Source: Treponema sp.
Lineage (GTDB): Bacteria > Spirochaetota > Spirochaetia > Treponematales > Breznakiellaceae
Assembly (NCBI GenBank): GCA_031266775.1
Contig: JAISAQ010000043.1
Span: 1-37,721 of the forward strand
DNA length: 37,721 bases
Reading direction: 5' to 3'
The notes beneath the pieces are model-generated. The model was not told the DNA's origin. It saw only the letters and a list, made by a program, of their open reading frames with translations, and did no database searches. A program made the position numbers and the translations under genes. Positions within the stretch are counted from its first letter, which is position 1. The number at the start of each line of letters is the position of its first letter. This document shows, one piece after another, positions 7,409 to 16,245 of this stretch.

Positions 7409-8392
7409 TCATTTTCGCGCCGCCTCGTAAAACGCAATCGCCCTGTGCTTGATAAAGGTATCTATTGAACGGGAGGCGGAAATGTTTTCGCCGGGAATAA
7501 AGCCCCCGGCCATGTGGCTGTGCCCGCCTCCCTTTCCCACGCCTTCCACGACACACCTTACAAGATCGTTCGCGCTGATTTCGCCGGCAATGCTCCGCAC
7601 GGAAAGTTTGACGCCGTTTTCGCGTTTCGCGTAGGCAACCGCGATGTTTACCCCGGAAACGCTGACGACAATGTCGCCGGCGGCGCCCAGAAGGGAGTCG
7701 TTCGCGCTCGTTAGCGCGAGAAACCCGATCTCGTCGTAAATCTCGACAGTTCTGAACGCCTCGGCGTAAAGGCCCAGATCCTGCACGGAAATTTCGTTGC
7801 CGCGCAGTTCCACGATCATGTCCATATCGGAAAGGCTGTAGAGCCTGTAAAACATGTTGATGTCAAGATCCGAAGCGCCCCGCGTCAGATCGCTTGTATC
7901 CATGAAGATCCCGTAAAGCAGGGCGGTGGCGACATGGCGGGGCGGCACGATGCCGTTTTCGAAAAAATAATCGGCCAGAATGGCGCTGCAGCTTCCCGCC
8001 TCCGGGCGTATGTCCTCGAAACGGTATCCGTTGCTGCCCAGGTATTCGTGGTGATCTATCACCGCGATTTCATCGGTGGCAAGATCGGTTATGTTTGAGT
8101 TTCCCTTCTGAACGTCAACCAGGACCGAAAGATCTTCGGGCCCCAGCGTAAGCGCGTCGCTTGCCCGGATGATGGGTATGTCAAAGAGTTCTATCATCTT
8201 TAGGGAATTTGCCTTTTCAATTTCCTGATCGTACACTATGGCAAGTTTTTTTATCCCCCTCATGTCAAGCAGGTAGTACAGCGCAAGGCTTGCCCCAATG
8301 GCGTCGGGATCGGGAACATTGTGAGGCTGTATAAATACCTCGTCGGGCGCGTCCTTCAGAATATCAACCAGTGCGTCAAGTCTGGTGCTCAT
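7409..8392 (-). CDS. DHH/DHHA1-family phosphoesterase (NrnA-like)
   Basis: A 327-residue protein of the DHH superfamily, whose small members degrade nanoRNA, pAp or cyclic dinucleotide products with Mn2+. Metal-site motifs are visible: PDPDAIGAS (residues 26-34), the VDVQ motif near residue 92, and the signature IDHHEYLG (residues about 111-118). The C-terminal DHHA1 domain has the glycine-rich GKGGGHSHMAGGFI near residue 290. The start is supported by AGGAGGGG just upstream and by a strong promoter (8448-8420). It lies between argD and argG on the opposite strand, so the link to arginine synthesis is probably positional only. The exact substrate cannot be told from sequence. Confidence 0.85.
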   Translation of the reverse strand: MSTRLDALVDILKDAPDEVFIQPHNVPDPDAIGASLALYYLLDMRGIKKLAIVYDQEIEKANSLKMIELFDIPIIRASDALTLGPEDLSVLVDVQKGNSNITDLATDEIAVIDHHEYLGSNGYRFEDIRPEAGSCSAILADYFFENGIVPPRHVATALLYGIFMDTSDLTRGASDLDINMFYRLYSLSDMDMIVELRGNEISVQDLGLYAEAFRTVEIYDEIGFLALTSANDSLLGAAGDIVVSVSGVNIAVAYAKRENGVKLSVRSIAGEISANDLVRCVVEGVGKGGGHSHMAGGFIPGENISASRSIDTFIKHRAIAFYEAARK

Positions 8393-8419
8393 GGTCCCCT
8401 CCTGTGCGTTCTTTTTCCA

Positions 8420-8448
8420 ATCATAGCTTCCCGTCTTTCGTCTGTAAA
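8420..8448 (-). promoter_or_regulatory. Promoter of the DHH phosphoesterase gene
   Basis: On the minus strand TTTACA (8448-8443), a 17-bp spacer and TATGAT (8425-8420) form a good sigma70-type promoter about 28 bp upstream of the start codon. Confidence 0.65.
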
Positions 8449-8471
8449 TACACGTTTTGGAACGGTCTTAC

Positions 8472-8500
8472 TTGTCTAAAGGCGGAACTTCGGGGATAAT
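8472..8500 (+). promoter_or_regulatory. Promoter of argGH
   Basis: TTGTCT (8472-8477), a 17-bp spacer and GATAAT (8495-8500) precede argG by 50 bp and lie back to back with the DHH gene promoter. Just downstream an AT-rich motif (about 8515-8526, containing GAATATTTAATTGA) vaguely resembles an ArgR box, but the match is weak. Confidence 0.6.
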
Positions 8501-8549
8501 GACGGTACGAATATTTAATTGAACGGCTTAAAAACAAGCAGGAGTAACC

Positions 8550-9815
8550 ATGAAGAAGAAGATCGTCCTTGCCTATTCGGGGGGGCTGGATACCACGGTG
8601 ATCATTCCGTGGCTCAGGGAAAACTACGACTGTGATGTCGTTGCCGTCTGTGTTGACGTGGGGCAGGAAGCCGACTGGAAGGCCGTTGAAAAGCGGGCGC
8701 TTGAAACCGGGGCGTCGTCCTGTTATGTGGCCGATGTAAAAAAAGAGTATGTCGAGGAATTTATATGGCCGGCGCTCAAGGCGGGCGCCGTGTATGAAGA
8801 CAGGTATCTTTTGGGCACTTCCACCGCGCGGCCCCTTATCGCCAGGGTTCTTGTGGAATACGCCCGCAGGGAAAAGGCGGACGCCATAGCCCACGGCGCC
8901 ACCGGCAAGGGAAATGATCAGGTCCGTTTTGATTTGGGGATCATGGCCTTTGCCCCCGACATCGAGATCATCGCCCCGTGGCGCATCTGGAAGATCAAGA
9001 GCCGGGAAGAGGAGATACGCTACCTTCAGCGGAGGAAGATCCCCGTTCCCATGAAGAAGAAGGAATCGTACAGCAGGGACGACAACCTCTGGCATATTTC
9101 CCACGAGGGCCTTGAACTTGAGGACCCGTGGCATGAGCCCGATTACAGGAAGATGCTCAAGATGACCGTCCCGCCCGAGAGGGCTCCGAACAAACCCGAA
9201 TATGCCGAAATCGAATTTGAAAAGGGAATCCCTGTCGCCGTGAACGGAAAGAAGGCCGACGGTGTAACTATCATCAAAACCCTCAACAGGATTGGCGGCG
9301 CGAACGGCGTAGGGCTTGCCGATCTGGTTGAAAACAGGGTGGTGGGCATGAAGAGCCGGGGAGTCTACGAAACGCCCGGGGGAACCATTCTTTACTACGC
9401 GCACGGGGAGCTGGAACACATCTGTCTTGACCGAAAGACATACGCGTTCAAACAGCAGGCCGCCCTTAAAATGGGCGAGCTGATCTATGGCGGCCTGTGG
9501 TTTACCCCGCTGCGGGAGGCGCTTTCCGCTTTTGTCGATGTTACCCAGAAGACCGTTTCCGGTACGGTAAGGGTAAAGCTCTACAAGGGCTCCGTCAGCT
9601 CGGCGGGGGTCAGTTCCCCCAATTCGCTGTACAACGCCAGCATTGCGAGTTTTACCACCGGCGAACTGTACAACCACGCCGACGCGAAAGGCTTTATCCG
9701 CCTGTACGGGCTGCCCGTGCTGGTCAGGGCCATGATGGAACACGGGAAGAAGGGCAGGGCCGTGAAGGTCCCCGCCGCGCCCCGGACAAAAAAGCGGGGC
9801 GGGGCGCAGTCTTAA
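8550..9815 (+). CDS. argG: Argininosuccinate synthase
   Basis: ArgG joins citrulline and aspartate with ATP to give argininosuccinate. The 421-residue protein begins with the PP-loop motif [16 protein letters not shown]. Further family blocks are [13 protein letters not shown], the [13 protein letters not shown] segment, and [14 protein letters not shown] with its citrulline/aspartate-contacting residues. The length is slightly above the usual 400 or so because of a basic C-terminal tail ending near residue 421. The ATG at 8550 follows AGGAG. It is transcribed from the promoter at 8472-8500 and followed by argH after 12 nt. Confidence 0.95.
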   Translation: MKKKIVLAYSGGLDTTVIIPWLRENYDCDVVAVCVDVGQEADWKAVEKRALETGASSCYVADVKKEYVEEFIWPALKAGAVYEDRYLLGTSTARPLIARVLVEYARREKADAIAHGATGKGNDQVRFDLGIMAFAPDIEIIAPWRIWKIKSREEEIRYLQRRKIPVPMKKKESYSRDDNLWHISHEGLELEDPWHEPDYRKMLKMTVPPERAPNKPEYAEIEFEKGIPVAVNGKKADGVTIIKTLNRIGGANGVGLADLVENRVVGMKSRGVYETPGGTILYYAHGELEHICLDRKTYAFKQQAALKMGELIYGGLWFTPLREALSAFVDVTQKTVSGTVRVKLYKGSVSSAGVSSPNSLYNASIASFTTGELYNHADAKGFIRLYGLPVLVRAMMEHGKKGRAVKVPAAPRTKKRGGAQS

Positions 9816-9827
9816 AAAGGGGGGGGC

Positions 9828-11249
9828 GTGAAAGACGATCCTGCCGCAAAGACGGATGAAAAGAAGGAACGGCCCGTTCTCTGGGCCGGGAGGCTCACGG
9901 AAAAGCCGTCCGCCACGGCCTTTGCCTTTGAGGCTTCCCTTGACGTTGACAAACGGCTTGCCCAGGACGATATACGGGGAAGCCGGGCCCACGCGGCAAT
10001 GCTCGGAAAACAGGGGATCATCCCCCCGGAGACGGCCGCCGCGCTGGACGCTGAGCTTGAACGCATCGCGCGTGAATTTGAGACGGGCGTTCCGGACGGG
10101 AGCGCCGAAGACATACACTCGCTCATTGAGGGGCTCCTTACCGAACGGCTCGGGGACCAAGGCCGCATGCTGCACGCGGGCCGCAGCAGAAACGATCAGG
10201 TTGTCCTTGATTTCAGGCTCTACCTCAAACGGACCATCCCCGAAATACGCCTGTGTATAGCGGAAGCCGCCGGAACGCTTCTTGAGATTGCGGAAAAACA
10301 CGCCGAAAGCGTTATGCCCGGCTATACCCACCTTCAGCGGGCGCAGCCTGTGACGCTGGGCCATCACCTGTGCGCCTGGGCTGCGGGCCTTATCCGCGAC
10401 AGCGGCCGTTTTGCCTCCGCGCTGGAGCGGCTTGATGAATGCCCCCTGGGTTCCGGGGCCCTTGCCGGTTCCGGCCTTCCGCTTGACCGGGAAGCTGTCT
10501 CCCGCAGTCTGGGCTTTGCCCGGCCCGTCCTTAATTCCATGGACGCGGTGGCCGACAGGGATTTTGTTCTTGAAACCGCTTCCGCTGCCGCCATTACCAT
10601 GGTGCACCTTTCCCGTTTCTGCGAGGATCTTGTCATCTGGGCCAGTGAGGAATTCGGCTTTATCGAATTCGGGGAGTCCTGGAGCACCGGTTCTTCCATT
10701 ATGCCCCAGAAAAAAAATCCCGATTTTGCCGAACTTGTCCGGGGTAAGGCCGGAAGAACCACGGGCGCCCTTGTAACGCTCTTTACCCTTCTTAAAGGAC
10801 TTCCCTATGCCTACGACAGGGATCTTCAGGAAGACAAGGAGGCGCTCTTCGGCAGCCTCGACACGCTGCGCTCGTGCCTTGCCGTCTTTAGCGGGATGAT
10901 GGGGAGCGCCTCCTTTAGAAAGGACCGCATGGAGGCGGCCTGTACGGGCGGTTTCCTTGAGGCCACCGACGCGGCGGAATACCTCGTCCGCCGGGGCATG
11001 CCCTTCCGCAGGGCCCACGAGACCGCGGCGCTCATAGTCCGGGACTGCCTGGCGGCCGGGCAGAAGCGCATAGCCGAGCGCGGCCTTGACGAATTGAGGG
11101 CACGCTCGCCCCTGTTCGGGGAGGATATTTACGCCGCGTTAAGCCCCGCCGCCTCCGTCGCCGCCCGGAACCTTCCCGGCGGCCCTTCGCCCCAGGAAGT
11201 AAGGCGGCAGACAGGGATAATGAGGGAAGCGCTTAAAGATCTCCTGTAA
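9828..11249 (+). CDS. argH: Argininosuccinate lyase
   Basis: ArgH cleaves argininosuccinate to arginine and fumarate. The 473-residue protein belongs to the fumarase/aspartase superfamily. It shows HAGRSRNDQV (residues about 120-130), GYTHLQRAQPVTLGHHL, and the superfamily signature with the mobile catalytic-serine loop, GSSIMPQKKNPDFAELVRGK, near residue 285. The call uses the GTG at 9828, which follows a G-rich ribosome-binding site (AAGGGGGGG). The lysine-rich N-terminal 15 residues are not conserved in the family. It ends 8 nt from the convergent sensor kinase gene. No argF gene is present in this window. Confidence 0.93.
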   Translation: MKDDPAAKTDEKKERPVLWAGRLTEKPSATAFAFEASLDVDKRLAQDDIRGSRAHAAMLGKQGIIPPETAAALDAELERIAREFETGVPDGSAEDIHSLIEGLLTERLGDQGRMLHAGRSRNDQVVLDFRLYLKRTIPEIRLCIAEAAGTLLEIAEKHAESVMPGYTHLQRAQPVTLGHHLCAWAAGLIRDSGRFASALERLDECPLGSGALAGSGLPLDREAVSRSLGFARPVLNSMDAVADRDFVLETASAAAITMVHLSRFCEDLVIWASEEFGFIEFGESWSTGSSIMPQKKNPDFAELVRGKAGRTTGALVTLFTLLKGLPYAYDRDLQEDKEALFGSLDTLRSCLAVFSGMMGSASFRKDRMEAACTGGFLEATDAAEYLVRRGMPFRRAHETAALIVRDCLAAGQKRIAERGLDELRARSPLFGEDIYAALSPAASVAARNLPGGPSPQEVRRQTGIMREALKDLL

Positions 11250-11257
11250 CGGAAAGA

Positions 11258-13531
11258 TCAGGCGCCCTGGTTTAAGAGGTATTTTCTGAGCTGGCTGTAC
11301 AGTTCGTCCACGTCGACGGGTTTTCCCATGTGGGCGTTCATTCCGGCCGCAAGGCACTTCTCTATGTCTTCCTTAAAGACGTTGGCGGTCATGGCGACAA
11401 TCGGCACCGGGGAGTGCGCCTCTTTGCCGGAGTACAGTCCGGCCTCCGCCTCCCGGATGCGCCGCGTCGCGTTATATCCGTCCATTTCCGGCATGTGTAT
11501 GTCCATGAGAATGACGCCGTAGCCCTGGGGGTCTTTTTTGAATTTTTCTATCGCCTCGATCCCGTTTTCCGCGTAGTCTATAGAAACCCCCGACTCCTCC
11601 AGAAGGGAACTTACGATCTCCCGGTTTATCTCCACGTCTTCGGCAAGGAGTATGCGTTTTCCGGCAAAGATGTCTTTTCTTTTGCCGCTCCTGTCCGCCG
11701 CCGTGTAATTTTTGACGCAGTTGTTGATACAGTCGGTCAGCGCCGAAGGAAAGAGCGGTTTCGGTATGTAACCGTCCACCCCGGCCTCTTTTGCCTCTTC
11801 TTTCATCGCCTCCCATTCGGAGGCGGAGATCATGATCACGATTGTATTCGGGCCGTTCTTCTTTTTTATCATTCTGGTGAGTTCTATGCCGTTCATTTCC
11901 GGCATGCGCCAGTCGACAAAGGCGATGTCAAAGGGAGCTTCCTTCTCCATGATCCGCAGGGCTTCTTCCCCGTTCGCCGCAAGGGTGCAATTGATGTGCA
12001 TCACCGCCGCGTATTCTTTGAAATATTCAAGAACTTCCCATGAGTCGTCAACCACGAGAATGCGGAGGTTTTCCCAGTTTTCCTTTACGGTTTCCCCCGC
12101 CTTTCCTTCCCCGACGCTTACCTCAAAACTGAAGTCGGAGCCTTTACCCGGCTCCGATTCAATGTTGATCCTGCCCCCCATGAGTTCCACGATGCTTTTT
12201 GAGATGGCAAGCCCAAGGCCGGTTCCGCCGAATTTTCTGGCGATGGTTCCGTCCGCCTGTTCAAAGAGGGTAAAGAGTTTTCCCATTTGTTCTTTCGCGA
12301 TGCCGATGCCCGAATCGGCAATGTGGAATTCGAGGATGCAGGATTTTTTCCCGCTTTTCCGGCCGCCTTCCGCCGCGTCTTCTTCTTTGCCGCGTCCTTC
12401 CTCTCCTGCCTGTGTGTCTGGTTTCCTTTCAACCGAAAGGGATATGGTTCCCCCTTCGGAAGTAAATTTGGCTGCGTTGGAAAGGAGGTTGGTGAGGATC
12501 TGGGCAAGCCGCTGTTCGTCGGCAATGATCCTGGAAGGAACACCGGGTTCAACCTTGACGATAAAATTCTGCTTTTTTTCGTCGATGCGGAATTCCATCA
12601 TGCCCGTTACTTTTTTAAGCATCTTTTCAAAGTCGAATTCTAAATTGGTAAGCTCGAACTTGCCCGCCTCTATCTTCGACATGTCCAGTATGTCGTTGAT
12701 TACTCCCAGCAGGTGTATCGACGCGTCGTTGATCTTGGAAAGGCAGTACTTTATTTTTTCCCTGTCGTCCGACGACCGCGCTATGGTCGTCATGCCTATG
12801 ATGGCGTTCATGGGGGTCCGCATCTCGTGGCTCATGCGGGAAAGGAAGTTGGTCTTGGCCCGGTTGGACTGTTCCGCCAGTTCCTTCGCTGTGCGCAGCT
12901 GCTCTTCCGCGTCGGATCTGATGATAAGCCCGGTAACGGCGTTTGCGATGAGTTTGAGGATCTGTATGTCGTTCTCGCTCCATGCCCGGGGAGTCCCGCT
13001 GCCCGCCGCCAGAACGCCCCAGAAAGATCCGTAGGCGGTAATGGGGATGTAGACAAAGGCCCTGATCCCCGGGGGGCGGTATACGCCGGCGAGTTTTTTG
13101 TCCTTTTCAAGGTCGTCGCAGGTAAAGTACACATCCCCCCGGATAACGAAGGTGTCGTACACCATGTCGCCCGGGCCAAAAGGGTAAATTTTTTTTGCCA
13201 TGGGGCACGTTCCGTGCCTGGTGTTGTACCACTCGTATTCATACCGCAGAAGGCCCTGTTCCCTGTCAAACCGGCCGATAACGGTCCTGCTTGCGTCCAT
13301 CTGCATGCCCAGCATCATGAGGGCGTTGTGTATCAGAATGCCTATGTCGTCCGAAGAGACAAAACTCCGGGAAACGGCGGCCATGAGCTGCTGCCTCATG
13401 AGCCTGTCTTTCAGGGATTCGGATTCCCGTATTTCAGGAAGCCGCCGGTAATACCGGCGTATGAGGAAGAAAAACGCCGCCAGAATGACGAAATCCGCGG
13501 CAATCAAAAGAATGATAAAGGCAATGCCCAT
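11258..13531 (-). CDS. Hybrid sensor histidine kinase: TM, GAF, HisKA, HATPase, two receiver domains
   Basis: A 757-residue inner-membrane sensor kinase. One hydrophobic helix lies at residues 2-25 and a GAF-like domain at about 55-200. The dimerisation domain has the phospho-accepting His235 in FLSRMSHEMRTPMNAIIG. The ATPase domain has an N box (LTNLLSNAAKFT) and G boxes (DSGIGIA, GGTGLGLAIS). Two receiver domains carry Asp540 (FVDWRMPEMNG) and Asp677 (LMDIHMPEMDG). A Glu/Lys/Gly-rich insert sits within the ATPase domain. The frame can be extended to a TTG at 13615, but that codon lies inside a palindrome. I prefer the ATG at 13531, which has a TACACT -10-like box six bases before it. No partner regulator or output domain is nearby. 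Confidence 0.88.
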   Translation of the reverse strand: MGIAFIILLIAADFVILAAFFFLIRRYYRRLPEIRESESLKDRLMRQQLMAAVSRSFVSSDDIGILIHNALMMLGMQMDASRTVIGRFDREQGLLRYEYEWYNTRHGTCPMAKKIYPFGPGDMVYDTFVIRGDVYFTCDDLEKDKKLAGVYRPPGIRAFVYIPITAYGSFWGVLAAGSGTPRAWSENDIQILKLIANAVTGLIIRSDAEEQLRTAKELAEQSNRAKTNFLSRMSHEMRTPMNAIIGMTTIARSSDDREKIKYCLSKINDASIHLLGVINDILDMSKIEAGKFELTNLEFDFEKMLKKVTGMMEFRIDEKKQNFIVKVEPGVPSRIIADEQRLAQILTNLLSNAAKFTSEGGTISLSVERKPDTQAGEEGRGKEEDAAEGGRKSGKKSCILEFHIADSGIGIAKEQMGKLFTLFEQADGTIARKFGGTGLGLAISKSIVELMGGRINIESEPGKGSDFSFEVSVGEGKAGETVKENWENLRILVVDDSWEVLEYFKEYAAVMHINCTLAANGEEALRIMEKEAPFDIAFVDWRMPEMNGIELTRMIKKKNGPNTIVIMISASEWEAMKEEAKEAGVDGYIPKPLFPSALTDCINNCVKNYTAADRSGKRKDIFAGKRILLAEDVEINREIVSSLLEESGVSIDYAENGIEAIEKFKKDPQGYGVILMDIHMPEMDGYNATRRIREAEAGLYSGKEAHSPVPIVAMTANVFKEDIEKCLAAGMNAHMGKPVDVDELYSQLRKYLLNQGA

Positions 13532-13605
13532 AGTGCCAGTGTACAGTAAAACGCGTTTGTTGTATATGTTAAGCCGGTTCGGGAATGCCGGGATGTTGAA
13601 ATTAG

Positions 13606-13637
13606 AGTTGTTCAATAACTTCAGTTATTGAACAACT
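13606..13637. repeat. Perfect palindrome between the kinase gene and the mla operon
   Basis: AGTTGTTCAATAACT (13606-13620) and its exact reverse complement (13623-13637) are separated by only TC. The 15-bp arms lie between two divergent genes, 14 bp upstream of the mlaE -35 box. It could be an operator, a cruciform-forming element or a dispersed repeat. As RNA it would be a strong hairpin in either direction. Confidence 0.85.
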
Positions 13638-13650
13638 TCCGCCTTTGTTC

Positions 13651-13680
13651 ATGACATACAGGGCCCTTTTGGATTATACT
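13651..13680 (+). promoter_or_regulatory. mlaE promoter, apparently leaderless
   Basis: ATGACA (13651-13656), an 18-bp spacer and TATACT (13675-13680) are followed by seven bases and the GTG start at 13688. Transcription would therefore begin at or next to the start codon. No ribosome-binding site is visible. Confidence 0.6.
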
Positions 13681-13687
13681 GTATCCG

Positions 13688-14458
13688 GTGAAGAAAAGTT
13701 CGGCCGTTATAAAGGATATTTTCTATTCGCTGGGCATTTTTGCCCGTACCCTCAAGGGGATTGGGGCCTTTTTTCTCCGGGGCCAGGCGGCCCGCCGCCC
13801 CCTTGTCCTGCAGATCCTCTTTACCTTTGTCCAGGCGCTGGGTATTTCCAGCCTTCTTGCCTTGGGCATAGGCGCGGTGGTTAACGTGGTAGGCATTCCC
13901 ACCCTTTCCCGCATTTCCCAGGGGCACCTTATCTATCCCCTGCTCATTCTGATCATCACCCGGGAACTGGGCCCCCTGCTTACCGCCTTTATTGTCAGCG
14001 GCCGTTCGGCCACCGCCATAGCAACGGAAATTGGCGGTATGGTAATATCCCACGAAGTTGAAGCCTATATTTCCATCGGCATAGATCCAATAGAGTACCT
14101 GGCGGTTCCCCGTTTTCTGGGCGTTACCATCTCAATGTTTCTTCTCAATATTTATTTTTCCATTTTCGGGCTGGCCGGTTCCTTTGCCGTGGCCCAGCTT
14201 TTTTCCAGCCTGCCCGCGGGCGCGTACTTCAGCAATCTGCTGCAGAGCCTTGCCATTCAGGACATTTTTATTTCCATTATTAAAAGCATCGTTTTCGGGA
14301 TGATCGTGTCGATAACGGCGATCATCCACGGCTTCGCGGTCAGCCAGGCCAGTACGGAAATTCCCGTTGCGGGGCTCAAGGCGGTAGGTTCTTCTTTTGG
14401 GCTCTGCATAGTGGTGGATATACTCCTTTCCACCATGTATTATATAGTGACAGGGTAA
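13688..14458 (+). CDS. mlaE: MlaE-family ABC transporter permease
   Basis: Permease of an MCE/Mla-type ABC transporter, which moves phospholipids between the inner and outer membranes. The 256-residue protein has about five hydrophobic segments. It contains the MlaE motif block around residues 95-145: GRSATAIATEIGGM, then SIGIDPIEYLAVPR. The GTG at 13688 has no ribosome-binding site but sits seven bases after a -10 box, so the message may be leaderless. An in-frame alternative start inside the coding region would remove conserved sequence. Four bases separate its stop from the ATPase gene, and mlaD and a lipoprotein gene follow. Confidence 0.88.
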   Translation: MKKSSAVIKDIFYSLGIFARTLKGIGAFFLRGQAARRPLVLQILFTFVQALGISSLLALGIGAVVNVVGIPTLSRISQGHLIYPLLILIITRELGPLLTAFIVSGRSATAIATEIGGMVISHEVEAYISIGIDPIEYLAVPRFLGVTISMFLLNIYFSIFGLAGSFAVAQLFSSLPAGAYFSNLLQSLAIQDIFISIIKSIVFGMIVSITAIIHGFAVSQASTEIPVAGLKAVGSSFGLCIVVDILLSTMYYIVTG

Positions 14459-14462
14459 GATT

Positions 14463-15197
14463 GTGGCCGGGATTGTAGAGCTTGAAAAAGTGACGTTTTT
14501 CGCGCAGAACAGGCGGATAGTAAGGGATTTTTCCCACTGTTTTGAGGAAGGAAAGACGACCGCCCTTGTGGGGCCTTCCGGATGCGGCAAGAGCACCGTC
14601 CTCAAACTTTCCGCGGGACTGGTGGTGCCGACAGAAGGGGTAGTGCGTTTTCGCGGAAAGAACATTTCCGCAATGAGCCGGAAGGAGAACCTTGAATTCA
14701 GAAGGGAAGGGGCGGTGGTGTTTCAGGATTCCGCCCTCTGGGCCAATCAGAGCCTCTACCAGATTCTGGAGCTTCCCCTTCGTGTTCATTTTCCCGGCAT
14801 GACAAAGGCGGAAAGGGAACGCCGCATCGAAGAGGCCGCCTCCGAGGTGGGCTACAGAAAGGAGCTTTCCATACGGCCGGCCCTGCTTTCCATGGGGGAG
14901 CAAAAGCTCATCGCCTTTGCCAGGGCAATGCTCTGCCGTCCTACGCTGCTCTTCCTTGACGAATGGACCGAATCCCTGGACGACCGCGCCGCCCAGCGGC
15001 TTGTCGCTGTTGTGCGGAAAAAAAAGGACGCGGGAGCCACCGTTATTTTTGTCAGCCACAGCATCAGGCTCATGGCGGATCTTGCGGATTACTTTCTCAT
15101 GATCCTTGGAGGGCAGCTGTTTCTCAGGCTGACGAAAGAACAGCTTGAAGAAGATGAAGATTTGATGCGCTATCTTGAAAGGGGAATCAACGCATGA
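14463..15197 (+). CDS. mlaF: MlaF-like ABC transporter ATP-binding protein
   Basis: The 244-residue ATPase would power the MlaE permease. It shows Walker A GPSGCGKST (residues about 37-45), a Q-loop (VVFQDSALW), Walker B LLFLDEW and an H-loop histidine (VSHSIRL). The signature reads LSMGEQ where LSGGQ is typical, and Walker B ends in DEW where most transporters have DEP or DEA; both deviations are worth noting. It starts with GTG at 14463, four bases after mlaE, and overlaps the mlaD start by four bases, so the three genes are likely co-translated. Confidence 0.87.
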   Translation: MAGIVELEKVTFFAQNRRIVRDFSHCFEEGKTTALVGPSGCGKSTVLKLSAGLVVPTEGVVRFRGKNISAMSRKENLEFRREGAVVFQDSALWANQSLYQILELPLRVHFPGMTKAERERRIEEAASEVGYRKELSIRPALLSMGEQKLIAFARAMLCRPTLLFLDEWTESLDDRAAQRLVAVVRKKKDAGATVIFVSHSIRLMADLADYFLMILGGQLFLRLTKEQLEEDEDLMRYLERGINA

Positions 15198-16228
15198 AAT
15201 TCACGGTCCGTTTCGCCGATCAGGTGGTCGGGGTTTTTATTATACTGGCGCTGGCGGTTCTTATTTTTGTTATTTTTATGCTGGGAAAAAGCCAGCGCTG
15301 GTTTTCCAGGGACTATTATTTTACGACGTACTTTTCATCGGCGTCCGGCCTCAGCGAAAACATGCCCGTTCAGTACAGGGGCTTTACCATAGGGCATGTA
15401 AAGTCTTTTGATCTGGCGGAAGACGACCGGGTGGAAGTGCGTTTCTATATTTTCGACACGTACATTTCCCGGGTGCGCGAAGGTTCCCTTGTCGAGATGA
15501 TGGTAAGCCCCATAGGCCTTGGGAACCAGTTTTTGTTTTACCCCGGCCTTGGAAACACCCAGGTGGCGGAAGGGGAGATCATCCCCTCGGTTAATTCATC
15601 GGAGGGAAAGGCGATACGGGCGCAGGGCCTGGGCCAGGTTCCTGTTCACGACGACAGCATCTCCCTTATTTTGAGCCGCCTCAGCGCCACCCTTGACAGC
15701 GCCAACACCGCGCTGATGGATATATCGACCCTGACGGCCCAGGTAACGGACGCCCTTGAGGGAAGCGAGAGCACCTCCATGGGCCGTATCGTGGGGAACG
15801 CCGAACGCACCATGGCCGGCATTGAATCCATGACGGCTGAACTGCCGGAAATGATAGGCGAATCCCTTTCGTCCGTCCTGGAGCAGATACATCCCATTAT
15901 CACCAACCTGGACGAGCTTTCCGCAAAACTGAACGATCCTGACGGAAGCGTTTCGCTCATGCTCAGATCCGACGGGGAAGTGTATACCAACCTCGTCTCC
16001 ACGCTGAACGCGGTAAGCGGGACCATGCGCAACCTTGAAAGAACAAGCGCGTTTCTTCCCACACAGCTTCCCCAGCTTGCCGTTATCATTTCCGATTTCA
16101 GGAATGTCCTCAAGGGCGCCGAGGATGTGCTTACCGCCCTGAGCAATAATCCCCTGCTTAGAAACGGCATACCGGAGAGGCTGGAGACGCGGTCCGGCGG
16201 AACAAGCCCCAGGGACATTCCCTTTTAG
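15194..16228 (+). CDS. mlaD: MCE-domain lipid-binding protein (MlaD-like)
   Basis: A 344-residue periplasmic protein anchored by one N-terminal membrane helix (residues about 10-30, GVFIILALAVLIFVIFML). An MCE domain follows (about residues 40-130: ASGLSENMPVQYRGFTIGHV, then MVSPIGLGNQFLFYPG). In known systems the domain forms hexameric rings that bind lipid. The rest is a long region predicted to be helical (about 145-330), with regular hydrophobics and many Ser/Thr, longer than in E. coli MlaD (about 180 residues) and more like the extended MCE proteins. It overlaps mlaF by four bases. MlaC and MlaA homologues are not seen in the window. Confidence 0.88.
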   Translation: MKFTVRFADQVVGVFIILALAVLIFVIFMLGKSQRWFSRDYYFTTYFSSASGLSENMPVQYRGFTIGHVKSFDLAEDDRVEVRFYIFDTYISRVREGSLVEMMVSPIGLGNQFLFYPGLGNTQVAEGEIIPSVNSSEGKAIRAQGLGQVPVHDDSISLILSRLSATLDSANTALMDISTLTAQVTDALEGSESTSMGRIVGNAERTMAGIESMTAELPEMIGESLSSVLEQIHPIITNLDELSAKLNDPDGSVSLMLRSDGEVYTNLVSTLNAVSGTMRNLERTSAFLPTQLPQLAVIISDFRNVLKGAEDVLTALSNNPLLRNGIPERLETRSGGTSPRDIPF

Positions 16229-16245
16229 GAAAAACGGAGACAGCA

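Noticed and set aside
8510..8530. ArgR-type ARG box upstream of argG
   Set aside because: Only one half-site resembles the consensus and the spacing is off. It is too weak to list as a regulatory site.
8421..11018. Very long minus-strand open frame (865 codons) opposite argG and argH
   Set aside because: It is the GC-driven shadow of two well-conserved genes. Its translation is rich in Gly, Pro, Arg and His with no domain, and it has no promoter or ribosome-binding site of its own.
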